A stretch of 64,000 bases of DNA from Polaromonas sp. P2-4 (GTDB lineage: Bacteria > Pseudomonadota > Gammaproteobacteria > Burkholderiales > Burkholderiaceae_C): contig CP087965.1 of NCBI GenBank assembly GCA_024703855.1, forward strand, positions 2,162,001 through 2,226,000, given 5' to 3'. Positions 40,675 through 50,520 of the stretch are shown here, one piece after another; position 1 is the first letter of the stretch, and the number at the start of each line of letters is the position of its first letter. The notes beneath the pieces were generated by a model that saw nothing but the letters and a program-made list of their open reading frames with translations, was not told the DNA's origin and searched no databases. A program made the translations under genes and the position numbers.

Positions 40675-42096
40675 ATGACAACACCGATTCCCGACACCGT
40701 CCTCCAGGCCTTGAGCGCACTGCGTGAGCAACTGGGCCCGGTCGCCGTCCTGATAGGCGCCGACGTCCCCGAGCGCAATTGCAACGACTGGAGCACGCAG
40801 CCGCCGTTGCGGCCGCTGGCCGTGGTGCGCCCGACCGATGCGGCGGGCGTGTCCGCAGCGCTGCGCGCTTGCCGTTCGGTCGGTGTGCCGGTGGTGCCGC
40901 AAGGCGGGCTCACCGGGCTGTGCGGCGGCGCCCGGCCGCAGCCGGGCTGGGTCGCGCTGTCGCTGGAACGCATGGTGGGTATTGAGGAAATTGACCCCGC
41001 CAGCGCCACCATCACGGTCCTCGCCGGCACGCCGCTGGAAGTGGTTCAGCGTGCCGCCGACGAGGCGGGTTTCTTCTTCGCACTCGACCTGGGCGCGCGC
41101 GGCTCGTGCTCGATAGGCGGCAACCTGTCGACCAACGCGGGCGGCAACCGCGTGATCCGCTACGGCATGACCCGCGAGATGGTGCTGGGCCTGGAGGCCG
41201 TGCTGCCCGACGGCACCATCGTCACCAGTCTGAACAAGATGCTGAAGAACAACGCCGGCTACGACCTCAAACACTTGTTCATCGGCAGCGAGGGCACGCT
41301 GGGCGTCGTGACGCGCATCGTGCTGCGCCTGTTTCCCAAACCGGCCTGCACCATGGCCGCGCTGTGCGCGGTGCCCGACTATGCGTCGGTCGTGGCCCTG
41401 CTCGGCGCGGCGCGCAACGGCCTGGGTCCGCTGCTGTCGGCCTTCGAAGTGATGTGGCCCGACTATTGGGAGGTGGTGACCCGGCGTGTGGGGGTGCGCA
41501 GCCCGCTGCCCGGCGGCGAGCGCGACGGCCAGCGCCTGTATGTGCTGATCGAAGCGCAGGGCACCGACCCGGCCCTGGATAACCCGCGCTTTCAGGCCTG
41601 GCTGGAAAAACTCATGGATGCCGGGCAGCTGGCCGATGCCGCCGTGGCGCAGTCGGTCGCCGACACGCAGTCATTTTGGGCCTTGCGCGATGCCTGCGCC
41701 GAATTCTTCCCGACCCTCGGGCCGCATCTGTCCTATGACGTCGGCCTGCCCGTGGCCGACATGGGCCGCTACGCCCAGCGCTGCAAACAAGCCCTGGCCG
41801 ATCGCGTTGCCGGTTGCGAAAGCGTGTACTACGGCCACATCGGCGACGGCAATCTGCACCTGGTGGCCTGGGTACCGGGCCTGAGCGTCGAGCAGCAGCC
41901 CAAGGACGCCATGGACGAAATCATTTACGGCCTGGTGCGCGAGTTCGCCGGCACCGTCTCGGCCGAGCACGGCATCGGCACCGTCAAGAAGCGCTGGCTG
42001 GGCCACGCGCGCAGCGCCGAGGAAATCGCCCTGATGAACATCCTGAAGTTGGCGCTGGACCCCCTGCGTTTGCTCAACCCGGGGAAAGTGCTGTGA
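40675..42096 (+). CDS. FAD-linked oxidase, D-2-hydroxyacid dehydrogenase type
   Basis: 473 aa, intact. The N-terminal PCMH FAD-binding domain is clear (VPVVPQGGLTGLCGGA, GGNLSTNAGGNRVIRYGMTR, FIGSEGTLGVVT). The C-terminal domain ends with the HIGDGNLH metal/substrate motif and SAEHGIGTVKK. These are hallmarks of the D-lactate/glycolate/D-2-hydroxyglutarate dehydrogenase group, which oxidises alpha-hydroxyacids to ketoacids. The first gene of a tight operon: its TGA overlaps the ATG of dctQ. Confidence 0.9.
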   Translation: MTTPIPDTVLQALSALREQLGPVAVLIGADVPERNCNDWSTQPPLRPLAVVRPTDAAGVSAALRACRSVGVPVVPQGGLTGLCGGARPQPGWVALSLERMVGIEEIDPASATITVLAGTPLEVVQRAADEAGFFFALDLGARGSCSIGGNLSTNAGGNRVIRYGMTREMVLGLEAVLPDGTIVTSLNKMLKNNAGYDLKHLFIGSEGTLGVVTRIVLRLFPKPACTMAALCAVPDYASVVALLGAARNGLGPLLSAFEVMWPDYWEVVTRRVGVRSPLPGGERDGQRLYVLIEAQGTDPALDNPRFQAWLEKLMDAGQLADAAVAQSVADTQSFWALRDACAEFFPTLGPHLSYDVGLPVADMGRYAQRCKQALADRVAGCESVYYGHIGDGNLHLVAWVPGLSVEQQPKDAMDEIIYGLVREFAGTVSAEHGIGTVKKRWLGHARSAEEIALMNILKLALDPLRLLNPGKVL

Positions 42097-42635
42097 TGCT
42101 TGACCGGCTTTTCAAGGCCGTGGAGGCCGTGCTGGCGATGCTGCTGCTCGGCATGGTGCTGATGGTGTTCGGCAACGTGGTGCTGCGTTACGCCTTCAAT
42201 TCCGGCATCGTTGTCTCGGAAGAGCTGTCACGCTTTTTCTTTGTCTGGCTGACCTTCATCGGCGCCATCGTCGCGATGCGCGACGGCTCGCACCTGGGCA
42301 TGGACAACGTGGTCAGCAAGCTGCCCCGGCGCGGCAAACTGACCTGCCTGACCATCAGCCAGGGGCTGATCCTGCTCTGCTGCAGCATGCTGTTCTGGGG
42401 CACCTGGCGCCAGCATGAAGTCAATGCCACCAACATGGCGCCAGTGACCGGCCTGTCCATGATCTGGGTGTTTGGGGTGGGCTACCTCACCAGCGCGGCC
42501 ATCGCGGTGCACGCCCTGCACAAGCTGTGGCGCATCGCCACCGGACGGATTACCGACAACGAGCTGATCGAGATCAGCGAAAGCGAAGACATGCCGCATG
42601 CGTCCACGTCTGCGGCCACGGAGCACAAAACATGA
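42096..42635 (+). CDS. dctQ: TRAP transporter small membrane subunit (DctQ)
   Basis: 179 aa with four hydrophobic helices ([72 protein letters not shown]). The [16 protein letters not shown] and RDGSHLGMD stretches are typical of DctQ. It partners DctM and the periplasmic DctP to import carboxylates with Na+. Its ATG overlaps the oxidase stop and its stop overlaps the dctM ATG. Confidence 0.9.
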   Translation: MLDRLFKAVEAVLAMLLLGMVLMVFGNVVLRYAFNSGIVVSEELSRFFFVWLTFIGAIVAMRDGSHLGMDNVVSKLPRRGKLTCLTISQGLILLCCSMLFWGTWRQHEVNATNMAPVTGLSMIWVFGVGYLTSAAIAVHALHKLWRIATGRITDNELIEISESEDMPHASTSAATEHKT

Positions 42636-43909
42636 CCGTCGCCATTTTTACGATGTCCCTGTTCGGCGCCATGGCGCTGGGCCTGCCGATCGCCTTTGCC
42701 CTGCTGGTGTGCGGTGCGGCGCTGATGGTGACGCAGGGCCAGATCGACACCACCATCCTGTCGCAAAAACTGCTGGAAGGCGCCGACAGCTTTCCGTTGC
42801 TGGCGATCCCCTTCTTCATGCTGGCCGGCGAGTTGATGAACGCCGGCGGCATTTCCAAACGCATTGTCAATTTCGCTGGCCTGGCCTCGGCCACTTCCGT
42901 GGCGGGCTGGGCATTGTGGCGATTTTCGCCTCGGTCGTGATGGCCGCCATTTCGGGCAGTGCGGCGGCCGATGCCGCCGCCCTGGGGGCACTGCTGATCC
43001 CCATGATGCGCCGGGCCGGTTACGACATACCGCGCGCCTCGGGCCTGATTGCCGCCGGCGGCGTCATTTGCGCCGGTCATTCCGCCATCAATCGGCCTGA
43101 TCGTGTTCGGCGTCATCGCCAACGTCTCGATCGGCAAGCTGTTCATGGCCGGTATTGCCCCCGGCCTGATGATGGGCGTGGCCCTGCTCGTGACCTGGCT
43201 GTGGGTGGCGCGCAAGGACAAGGTCACGGTGTTGCCCAAGCAGGACATGACGGCACGCGTGCGGGCCGGTGTGGACGGCGTGTGGGCGCTGCTGATGCCG
43301 GCCGGCATCATCGGCGGCATGAAGTTCGGCATCTTCACGCCGACCGAAGCCGGTGTCGCGGCCTGCGTCTATGCCTTTGTGGTCGGCGTCTTCATCTACC
43401 GCGAACTGCCGCTGCGCCAGGTCTATGGCCTGCTGGTGTCCGCCGCCAAGAGCACGGCGGTGATCGTTTTCCTCATCGCGGCCGCCCTGGTGTCGGCCTG
43501 GTTGATCACCACTTCCGACGTGCCGCAACAGGTGGCTGCGCTGCTCAAGCCTTTCACCGACAACCCGACGCTGCTGATGTTCGTGATCATGCTGCTGGTG
43601 GTCATTGTCGGCACGGCGCTGGACTTTGCGCCGACGCTGATGATCCTCACACCGGTGCTGATGCCGGTGATCAAGGAGGCCGGCATAGACCCGGTGTATT
43701 TCGGCGTGCTGTTCATCATGAACAACGCCATCGGCCTGATCACGCCGCCGGTGGGCATTGTGCTCAACGTCATCTGCGGCGTGTCCAAGATTTCGATGAG
43801 CGAGCTGATGAAAGGCCTGTGGCCCTTCCTGTGGGCCGAACTGGCGGTGTTGTTTTTGCTGGTGCTGTTCCCGTCACTGGTACTGGTGCCTTTGAAGTGG
43901 TTGACTTGA
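42632..43909 (+). CDS. dctM: TRAP transporter large permease (DctM) (frameshifted)
   Basis: 425 aa in the usual DctM length. Hydrophobic throughout, with [20 protein letters not shown] at the start, [19 protein letters not shown] and [16 protein letters not shown] in the middle and [17 protein letters not shown] near the end. Two compensating frameshifts lie near 42895 and 43070. The coupling to dctQ is ATGA, and dctP follows 22 nt downstream. Confidence 0.9.
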
Positions 43910-43931
43910 CATTAAATCTGGAGACATTGAC

Positions 43932-44954
43932 ATGAAATTATTCAAAAACCCCCGGTCGCACCTCGGCGCCCTCGCTTTCACCGCCACCCTGCTGGCCGCC
44001 GGCAGCGCCCATGCGCAATTCCAGGAACGCACCATCAAGGTCTCCAACGGCGTCAGCAAGGAGCACCCGATGGGCAACGGCCTGGCCAGGATGGGCAGCT
44101 GTACCCTGGCCAAGTCGGGCGGCAAGATGAAGATCCAGCCCTACTGGGACGGTGCCCTCGGCAACGACCTCAACGCCACGCAAAGTGTGCGCACCGGCTC
44201 GCTCGACATGGTGCTGACCTCCACGGCGCCGCTGGTGGGCATCGTGCCGTCGCTGGGCGTGTTCGACCTGCCCTTCCTGTTCACCAACGAAAGCGAAGCC
44301 GACGCCGTGCTGGACGGCAAAGCGGGCGACTGGTTCGCCGCCAAGCTGCCGGCGGTGGGCGCGGTCAACCTGGCCTGGTGGGAAAACGGCTTTCGCCACA
44401 CCACGAATTCCAAGCGCCCCATTACCAAGGCCGAAGACTTTGACGGCGTAAAGATGCGCGTGATGCAGAACAACATCTTCATCGACACCTTCAAGACATT
44501 GGGCAGCAATGCCGTCCCCATGGCTTTCTCCGAGGTGTATTCCGCGCTGGAGACCAAAACCGTGGACGGCCAGGAAAACCCGTTCAGCAACATCGAGAAC
44601 ATGAAGTTCTATGAGGTGCAGAAGTACCTCACGCTGACCAAGCACGCCTACAGTCCGACCTTGGTGCTGTTCTCGAAGAAAATCTGGGACACGCTGTCGC
44701 CGCAGGAGCAATCCACGCTCAAGGACTGCGCGGCCCAAGGCCGCGAAGAGCAGCGCAAGGTCAACCGCGAAAAGTCGGCGCAGAGCGTGGCCAACCTCAA
44801 AGCCAAAGGGATGGCCGTGAACGAGATCAGTCCCGCGGAAATGCAGCGCATCCACGACAAGTCCAAGGTCATCTACGAGCGCCATGCCAAGGAAATTGGC
44901 GACGAGGCGATCAACCTGGTGTTCGGCGAGCTCAAGCGCATCCGGGGCAACTGA
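43932..44954 (+). CDS. dctP: TRAP transporter periplasmic substrate-binding protein (DctP)
   Basis: 340 aa, intact. The signal peptide is LGALAFTATLLAAGSAHAQ. The family signature region contains EDFDGVKMRVMQNNIF, with the arginine that binds the substrate carboxylate, and AFSEVYSALETKTVDGQENP. The start follows GGAGACATTGAC. The ligand is unknown; the neighbouring oxidase and lyase suggest a hydroxy-carboxylic acid. Confidence 0.91.
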   Translation: MKLFKNPRSHLGALAFTATLLAAGSAHAQFQERTIKVSNGVSKEHPMGNGLARMGSCTLAKSGGKMKIQPYWDGALGNDLNATQSVRTGSLDMVLTSTAPLVGIVPSLGVFDLPFLFTNESEADAVLDGKAGDWFAAKLPAVGAVNLAWWENGFRHTTNSKRPITKAEDFDGVKMRVMQNNIFIDTFKTLGSNAVPMAFSEVYSALETKTVDGQENPFSNIENMKFYEVQKYLTLTKHAYSPTLVLFSKKIWDTLSPQEQSTLKDCAAQGREEQRKVNREKSAQSVANLKAKGMAVNEISPAEMQRIHDKSKVIYERHAKEIGDEAINLVFGELKRIRGN

Positions 44955-44957
44955 GTC

Positions 44958-45797
44958 GTGCAGTTGGCCCATTCGCCGAATATAAACACCGGTGCGCCCG
45001 CCGGCACGGTCGTGGCAGTGACCGGCGCCGGGCAAGGCATTGGCCGCGCCCTGGCGCTGGCTTTTGCCCGCAGCGGCGCCCGCCTGGTGGTTTCCGACAT
45101 CAACGCCGCGACATGCGCCGCGGTCTGCGACGAACTGCGCGCCGCGGGCGGCCAGGCCGTCTCGCTGCCAGCGGACATCACGAAGGCCGAGGACTGCGAA
45201 GCGCTGGTCGCGCAGGCCGTGCAGTCTTTCGGCCGCCTGGACGTGATGGTCTGCAACGCCGGCATCATGCAACTGCGCCCCTTGATGGAGCTCGGCGCCG
45301 ACGACTGGGACCGCATGCTCGGCGTCAACGTCAAAGGAACCTTTCTGAGCTTGCAGGCCGCGGCCCGGCAAATGCTCAAGCAACCTGCGCCTTCCGAGGG
45401 CCGGCCGCGCGGCAAGATCATCACCATGGCGTCGATCGCCGGGCGCAGCGGCGCCGGGCCGATTGCTGCCGTGATCCCGCATTACCGCGCCAGCAAGGCA
45501 GCGGTGATCAGCCTAACGCAGTCGGCCGCGTTCACCTTCGCGCCGCAGATCACGGTCAACGCGATCTGTCCCGGCCTGGTGGAAACCGACATGTGGAAGC
45601 GGATGGACCGCGACTGGACCCAACTGCAAGGCGTGGAAGCGGGCCAGGTCTGGCAGCAACGCGTGGCGGCGGTGCCCATGGGCCGACCCCAGCACCCCGA
45701 TGACGTGGCTGGCCTCGCCTTGTACCTGGCCTCGCCCGCGGCCGATTACCTGACCGGCCAGTCGATCAACATCGACGGCGGCCTGATGATGAGTTGA
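44958..45797 (+). CDS. Short-chain dehydrogenase/reductase
   Basis: 279 aa from the GTG at 44958, 3 nt after the dctP stop. VTGAGQGIGRALALA is the cofactor-binding TGxxxGIG motif, CNAGIMQ the NAG motif, MASIAGRS supplies the serine, and YRASKAAVI the catalytic YxxxK. ASPAADYLTGQSINIDGG is a classic SDR end. Asp in VVSDINAAT at the end of strand 2 suggests NAD preference. Probably oxidises the hydroxyacid taken up by the TRAP system or a derivative. Confidence 0.9.
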   Translation: MQLAHSPNINTGAPAGTVVAVTGAGQGIGRALALAFARSGARLVVSDINAATCAAVCDELRAAGGQAVSLPADITKAEDCEALVAQAVQSFGRLDVMVCNAGIMQLRPLMELGADDWDRMLGVNVKGTFLSLQAAARQMLKQPAPSEGRPRGKIITMASIAGRSGAGPIAAVIPHYRASKAAVISLTQSAAFTFAPQITVNAICPGLVETDMWKRMDRDWTQLQGVEAGQVWQQRVAAVPMGRPQHPDDVAGLALYLASPAADYLTGQSINIDGGLMMS

Positions 45798-45799
45798 GC

Positions 45800-46670
45800 A
45801 TGAACCTGCACCCCGCATTGCAACTGAGGCAGCTGCTGGCCGCCGGCCCTGATCGTTCGGGCGCCCGGCGCCTACGACGCGCTCTCGGCGCGCCTGATCG
45901 AGCGTGCTGGCTTCCCGGCGATCTACATGACCGGCTTCGGCGCCACCGCGGCGAGGCTGGGCATGCCGGACATCGGCCTGCTGACCCAGACCGAGATGAC
46001 CACCCATGCGCGCGACATGGCGCGCGCCGTGCGCGTGCCCTTGATCGCCGATGCCGACACCGGCTACGGCGGGCCGTCGAACATCAAACGCACGGTACGC
46101 GAGTACGTGCAGGCCGGCGTGGCGGCGATTCATCTGGAAGACCAGGTGGCCCCCAAACGTTGCGGCCAGATGGCGGGCATCCGCCTCATGGATGCGCGCG
46201 AGAACGAGCGCCGCTTACGCTGTGCGCTGCAGGCGCGCGGCGACGATCCGCTGCTCATCATCGGCCGCACCGATGCACTGCCGGCAGCGGGCCTGGCCGA
46301 GGCGCTTGATCGCGCACGACGCTACCGCGACGCCGGCGTGGATCTGGTGTTTATCGATGGCATCAAAACCGTCGCTCAGGTCGAGGCCGTCGCACGTGAA
46401 CTGCCGGGCCCGAAAATCGTCTCCATCGTCGATGGCAACGAGACTACGACGCTCACCGTGCACGAGCTGCAAGCCATGGGCTACTCGGTCGTGCTGTACG
46501 CGGTCACTGCCTTGTTCAGCGCCGCGCGTGCCGTCGAGCAAGCCCTGCGCACGTTGCGTGACGACGGCACACCCCGCGCCGTTCAGGCGCTGGACTATGC
46601 CGCCTTTTCCGAAATCGTGGCCTTGAGCGAGCACCAGCGCCTGGACGAACAATTCGGCGCCGAGGCCTGA
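45800..46670 (+). CDS. Isocitrate lyase/PEP mutase superfamily enzyme (frameshifted)
   Basis: About 289 aa. The metal-binding ADADTGYGG, HLEDQVAPKRCG and GRTDAL segments define the PEP mutase/isocitrate lyase superfamily, whose members cleave or rearrange 2-hydroxy/oxo acids. KRCG in place of KKCGH resembles oxaloacetate decarboxylase- or 2,3-dimethylmalate lyase-like members rather than isocitrate lyase. One frameshift near 45850 separates MNLHPALQLRQLLAAG from the body. Last gene of the module. Confidence 0.86.
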
Positions 46671-46808
46671 CGACACGCAACGCCATGGCGCGTACCTGTA
46701 GGGTTTGGCTGTTGGTATCTCTCTCCAAAGCCCTGCTGTCTGCGGAGTTTTGGCGAAGCAAAAGACAAGTGAGTCGCTTGCCCGAGTCCCGGCCTGGTAG
46801 CGAAGGGC

Positions 46809-46867
46809 TACAGCTATCAATTCAATAGCTATCAGCGCCCGTATTCCAAGGGCCAGAGGCCAAAAAC
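46809..46867 (+). repeat. Family A repeat copy
   Basis: CAGCTATCAATTCAATAGC, then CAGCGCCCG and AAGGGCCAGAGGCC, in the gap between the converging lyase and kup genes. The rest of the gap (46671-46808) shows nothing I recognise. Confidence 0.8.
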
Positions 46868-46871
46868 CCTC

Positions 46872-48739
46872 TCAAATCTCAATCTTGCTACCCAACTCCA
46901 CCACAGCGTTGTTAGGCAGGCTCAAAAGTCCGCCGCACCACTCGCGTTATGGTGCATCTGCGCAAACAGCTTCTCGCGCCAGGGCGCCATGCCGCTGCCA
47001 AGCGTCGGTATCACCACGTCGCGCGACAGGAAGTAGCTGGTGGTCATGGCCTCGATCTCACAGCCACGGCCGCGAATCTGCTCCAGGGCCGTGGGCACAT
47101 CGGGGTCGTTCTTGAAGCCGTAGTGGATGATGACCTGCCAGCAATCGTGGCCCAGCGACTCGATCTCGAGGCGCTTGTGCATGCCTATCCACGGCACCTC
47201 GTGGTGGCGCACGGTCACAAACAGGTTGTGCTCGTGCAGCACCTTGTTGTGCTTGAGGTTGTGCATCATGGCATTGGGCACGGTGCCGGTGTCACCGGTC
47301 AGGAACACGGCCGTGCCTTCCACGCGCACCGGCGGGCTGACAAACACCGCATCCAGAAAGCTGGTGAGGTCAATGGAATCGGCACGCAGTTTCTCGTTGA
47401 GCAGATGCCGGCCGTCCTTCCAGGTGGTCATGACCATGTACAGCGCCCCGGCCATCGCCAATGGGAACCATCCGCCCTGGGTGATCTTCAGGGCATTGGA
47501 GGCAAAAAACGCGACATCGACCACAAAGAAGAAGCCGGTCGAAGCGATACACAGAAACAACGGATAGCCCCAACCGTAGCGGATCACAAAAAATGTGAGT
47601 GCCGTGGTGATCACCATGAGCAAGCTCACGGAGATGCCATAGGCCGCCGCCAAGGCCGAGGACGACCCGAACATCAGCACGGCGATCACGACCCCGGCCA
47701 GCAAGGTCCAGTTCACGGCCGGGATGTAGATTTGCCCGGTCTCACGAATCGAGGTGTGCAGGATGCTCAAGCGCGGCAGAAACCCCAGTTGAATCGTCTG
47801 CTTGGCGGCGGAGAATGCCCCGGAAATCAGGGCTTGCGAGGCAATCACCGTGGCCGCGGTCGCCAGGACCACCATGGGAATCAGCGCCCAGTCCGGCGTC
47901 ATGAGGTAGAACGGATTGCTGGCCGCCTTGGGGTTCGCCAGAACCAGCGCGCCCTGGCCAAAATAGTTGAGCATCAAGCACGGCATGACCAGCGCAAACC
48001 AAGCCAGCCGGATGGGCAGCTTCCCGAAGTGCCCCATGTCCGCATAAAGCGCTTCGGCGCCCGTGACGCACAGGAACACGGCGCCTAGCGTGATGAAGGC
48101 AATCCCGTAGTGCTCCACCGCAAAGCGCAGGGCATACCACGGGGCGACAGCCACCAGCACGCCAGGGTTCTGGACAATCTGCGCCACGCCCGTGGCCGCG
48201 ATGGCCAGAAACCAGAGTACCGTGATCGGCCCGAAAAACTTGCCGATATCCGCTGTGCCGCGTTTTTGCGCCGCGAAAAGAATAAACAGCACCAGCAGCG
48301 AAATAGGGACGACGTAGGGCTTGGCGGCCGGCGTGATGATTTCAAGCCCCTCTACTGCCGAGAGCACGGAAATCGCGGGCGTGATGATCCCATCACCAAA
48401 AAACAGGGCCACGCCAAACACGCCCAGGATCAGAATCATCCGACGCAGCTGCGGGCGGTCCTTGACCGATTGGGACGCCAGAGCCAGCAAGGCCATCAAG
48501 CCCCCTTCGCCGGCATTGTCGGCCCGCATGATGAGCACCACATACTTGATGGACACCACCACCGTGAGCGCCCAGAAAAACAGCGAAAGCACGCCCAGCA
48601 CGTTGTCCGTGGTGATGGGGACATGACCGCTGGCAAAGACCTCCTTGAACGCGTATAGAGGTGAGGTTCCGATGTCGCCGTAGACGACGCCGATGGCGCC
48701 TAAAGTCAGCGCCGCAAGTGATGATTTTGAAGTTGACAC
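46872..48739 (-). CDS. kup: Low-affinity K+ transporter Kup (frameshift near C-terminus)
   Basis: About 622 aa, a K+:H+ symporter of the inner membrane. [20 protein letters not shown] is the family's N-terminal signature; about 12 hydrophobic helices and a C-terminal cytoplasmic domain follow. I use the GTG at 48739 after GGGAAG, giving the usual (M)[13 protein letters not shown] start. The main frame stops at 46922 after GAADF. One missing T in the T4 run there restores [17 protein letters not shown] and the TGA at 46872, and PN.VVELG..VEI is the conserved Kup terminus. This is one of the clearest homopolymer errors in the window. Confidence 0.94.
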
Positions 48740-48799
48740 AAATACTTCCCGTCTAGAGCTGCCGACCGGTACCAACCAGGTCAAGGGCCGTGGGAATTC

Positions 48800-48963
48800 T
48801 TAGTTTTGGGAACGCCATTTTGCGCTCAGGCGCTTGGCTTGCGGGTCGGCAAACACCCCTAGTTCCCACAAATCAGGGTTTTGTTGCAGCGCAGCAACTT
48901 GTAACAAGACCAGCCGCAGACCGGCGCCCCCAATGCGGGCAGGCCGCAGCGCCTGATTTGCTA
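48800..48963 (-). other. ORF remnant without start, between kup and gshA
   Basis: An open frame of about 54 codons ends LWELGVFADPQAKRLSAKWR then SQN. It has protein-like composition (ALRPARIGGAG, LVLLQVAAL) but no start codon before a family A repeat interrupts it. It could be the 3' end of a lost gene or chance. The rest of 48740-49063 holds the kup promoter region, the repeat at 48958 and a short hairpin. Confidence 0.3.
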
Positions 48964-49012
48964 TGATTTATATAGCTGCTTGTGCCCGTCGAATATGGGC
49001 AAAGGGCCAAAA
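48958..49012 (+). repeat. Family A repeat copy
   Basis: GCTATGATTTATATAGC, TGCTTGTGCCCG and ATATGGGCAAAGGGCC, between kup and gshA. Confidence 0.82.
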
Positions 49013-49029
49013 ATGCCGCGCAACACCGG

Positions 49030-49048
49030 AAAACGCCCGTTTCGGGGC
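49030..49048 (-). terminator. Weak terminator candidate of gshA
   Basis: On the minus strand CCCGAAACGGG is followed by CGTTTTCC, 16 nt beyond the gshA stop. The stem is only 4 bp, so the call is tentative. Confidence 0.35.
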
Positions 49049-49063
49049 ACTTGCGCAGCCGCC

Positions 49064-50357
49064 TCAGTCGTAGACCTCGGCGTCCGGGTCGGTCGCTTCC
49101 AGCTCGTAGCTGGCGGCCAGCATGGCCAGGCGGGCGATCACGCCATACATATAGAAGCGGTTGGGGCTGCTGGAGCCGGGTTTTTCACCGGGCTGGGGCA
49201 GCCGGCCGCTGTCGGCAAAGGCCAGCGGCACAAAGCTGGCACCGGGAGCGTTGAGGTTTTCATCGACACCGCGCTCGGCATGGATGCGGTAAAAACCGCC
49301 CACCACATAGCGGTCTATCATGTAGACCACCGGCTCGGCCACCGCGTCATTGACGCGCTCGTTGGTCAGCACGCCTTCCTGGATGATGACTTCGGACAGC
49401 GGCTGGCCGTCCTTGATCACGCTCATCTTGTTTTTGCTTTTGCGGTTCAGTGCGTCCAGATCTTTGACGTCGCGCACCGTCATGATGCCCATGCCGTAGG
49501 TACCGTTGTCGGCCTTGACCACGACAAAGGGCTTTTCGTTGATGCCGTATTCCTTGTACTTGCGCTTGATCTTGGCCAGCAGCGCATCGACATTGGTGGT
49601 CAGGCACTCCATGCCCGTGCCTTCGGCGAAGTTGACCTCGCCACATTGCGCAAACATCGGGTTGATGAGCCAGGGATCCACGCCCAGCAGCTTGCCAAAG
49701 CGCTTGGAGACTTCTTCGTAGGTCTTGAAGTGGGTGGACTTGCGCCGCACCGACCAGCCGGCATGCAAAGGCGGCAGCAGGTACTGCTCGTTGAGGTCTT
49801 CCAGAATGCCGGGAATACCGGCCGACAGGTCGTTGTTCAGCAGGATGGTGCAGGGGTCGAAGTCTTTCAGGCCCAGGCGGCGGTCGGAGCGGATCAGCGG
49901 CTCGATGGTGATCGATTCACCGGTCGGCAGGTTGATCGTCGTGGGCTCCTTGACCTCGGCGCTGAGTGAGCCAAAGCGCACATTGAGGCCGGCCTGGTGA
50001 AAAATGCGCTTGAGCTGCAGCACATTGGCCAGGTAAAAGGTGTTGCGTGTGTGGTTTTCGGGCACCACCAGCAGGTTGCGCTTCGGGGCAGATTTTCTCG
50101 ATGGCGGCCATGGCGGCCTGCACCGCCAGCGGCAGCATCTCGGGCGTCAGGTTGTTCCAGCCGCCGGGGTAGAGGTTGGTGTCCACCGGGGCCAGCTTGA
50201 AGCCGGCATTGCGCACATCGACCGAGCTGTAAAACGGCGGCGTGTGCTCCATCCACTCCAGCCGAAACCAGCGCTCAATCGCCGGTGTGAAGTCCAGAAT
50301 GCGCTGCTCAAGTTCGTTGATGGGGCCGTTCAGGGCGGTAATGAGGTGCGGAACCAT
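49064..50357 (-). CDS. gshA: Glutamate-cysteine ligase, proteobacterial type (frameshifted)
   Basis: About 430 aa. It makes gamma-glutamylcysteine, the first step of glutathione synthesis. The type is the TIGR02049-like ligase of many betaproteobacteria. MVPHLITALNGPINELEQ is the typical start, and WFRLEWMEHTPPFYSSVD, FVVVKADNGTYGMGIMTV and RYVVGGFYRIH are conserved stretches with ATP-grasp character. One frameshift near 50080 joins EKICPEA to RNLLVVPENHTRNTFY. I use the ATG at 50357. gshB lies about 10 kb away, so the two are not an operon. Confidence 0.9.
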
Positions 50358-50520
50358 GCGGCCACTTTCAAAAAGAGAGGTTTTGTGATGGGTTCGGTAT
50401 ATCTTGACCGGATCACAGGGATATTGGGACAAGGCGGTCGGTTACAAGAGGCCGTCGCGGCCTCAAACAAGGCTGTTAACCGCGGCCCTTATCAGCCCAG
50501 CGCCGCCTCGGCGCAAACCG

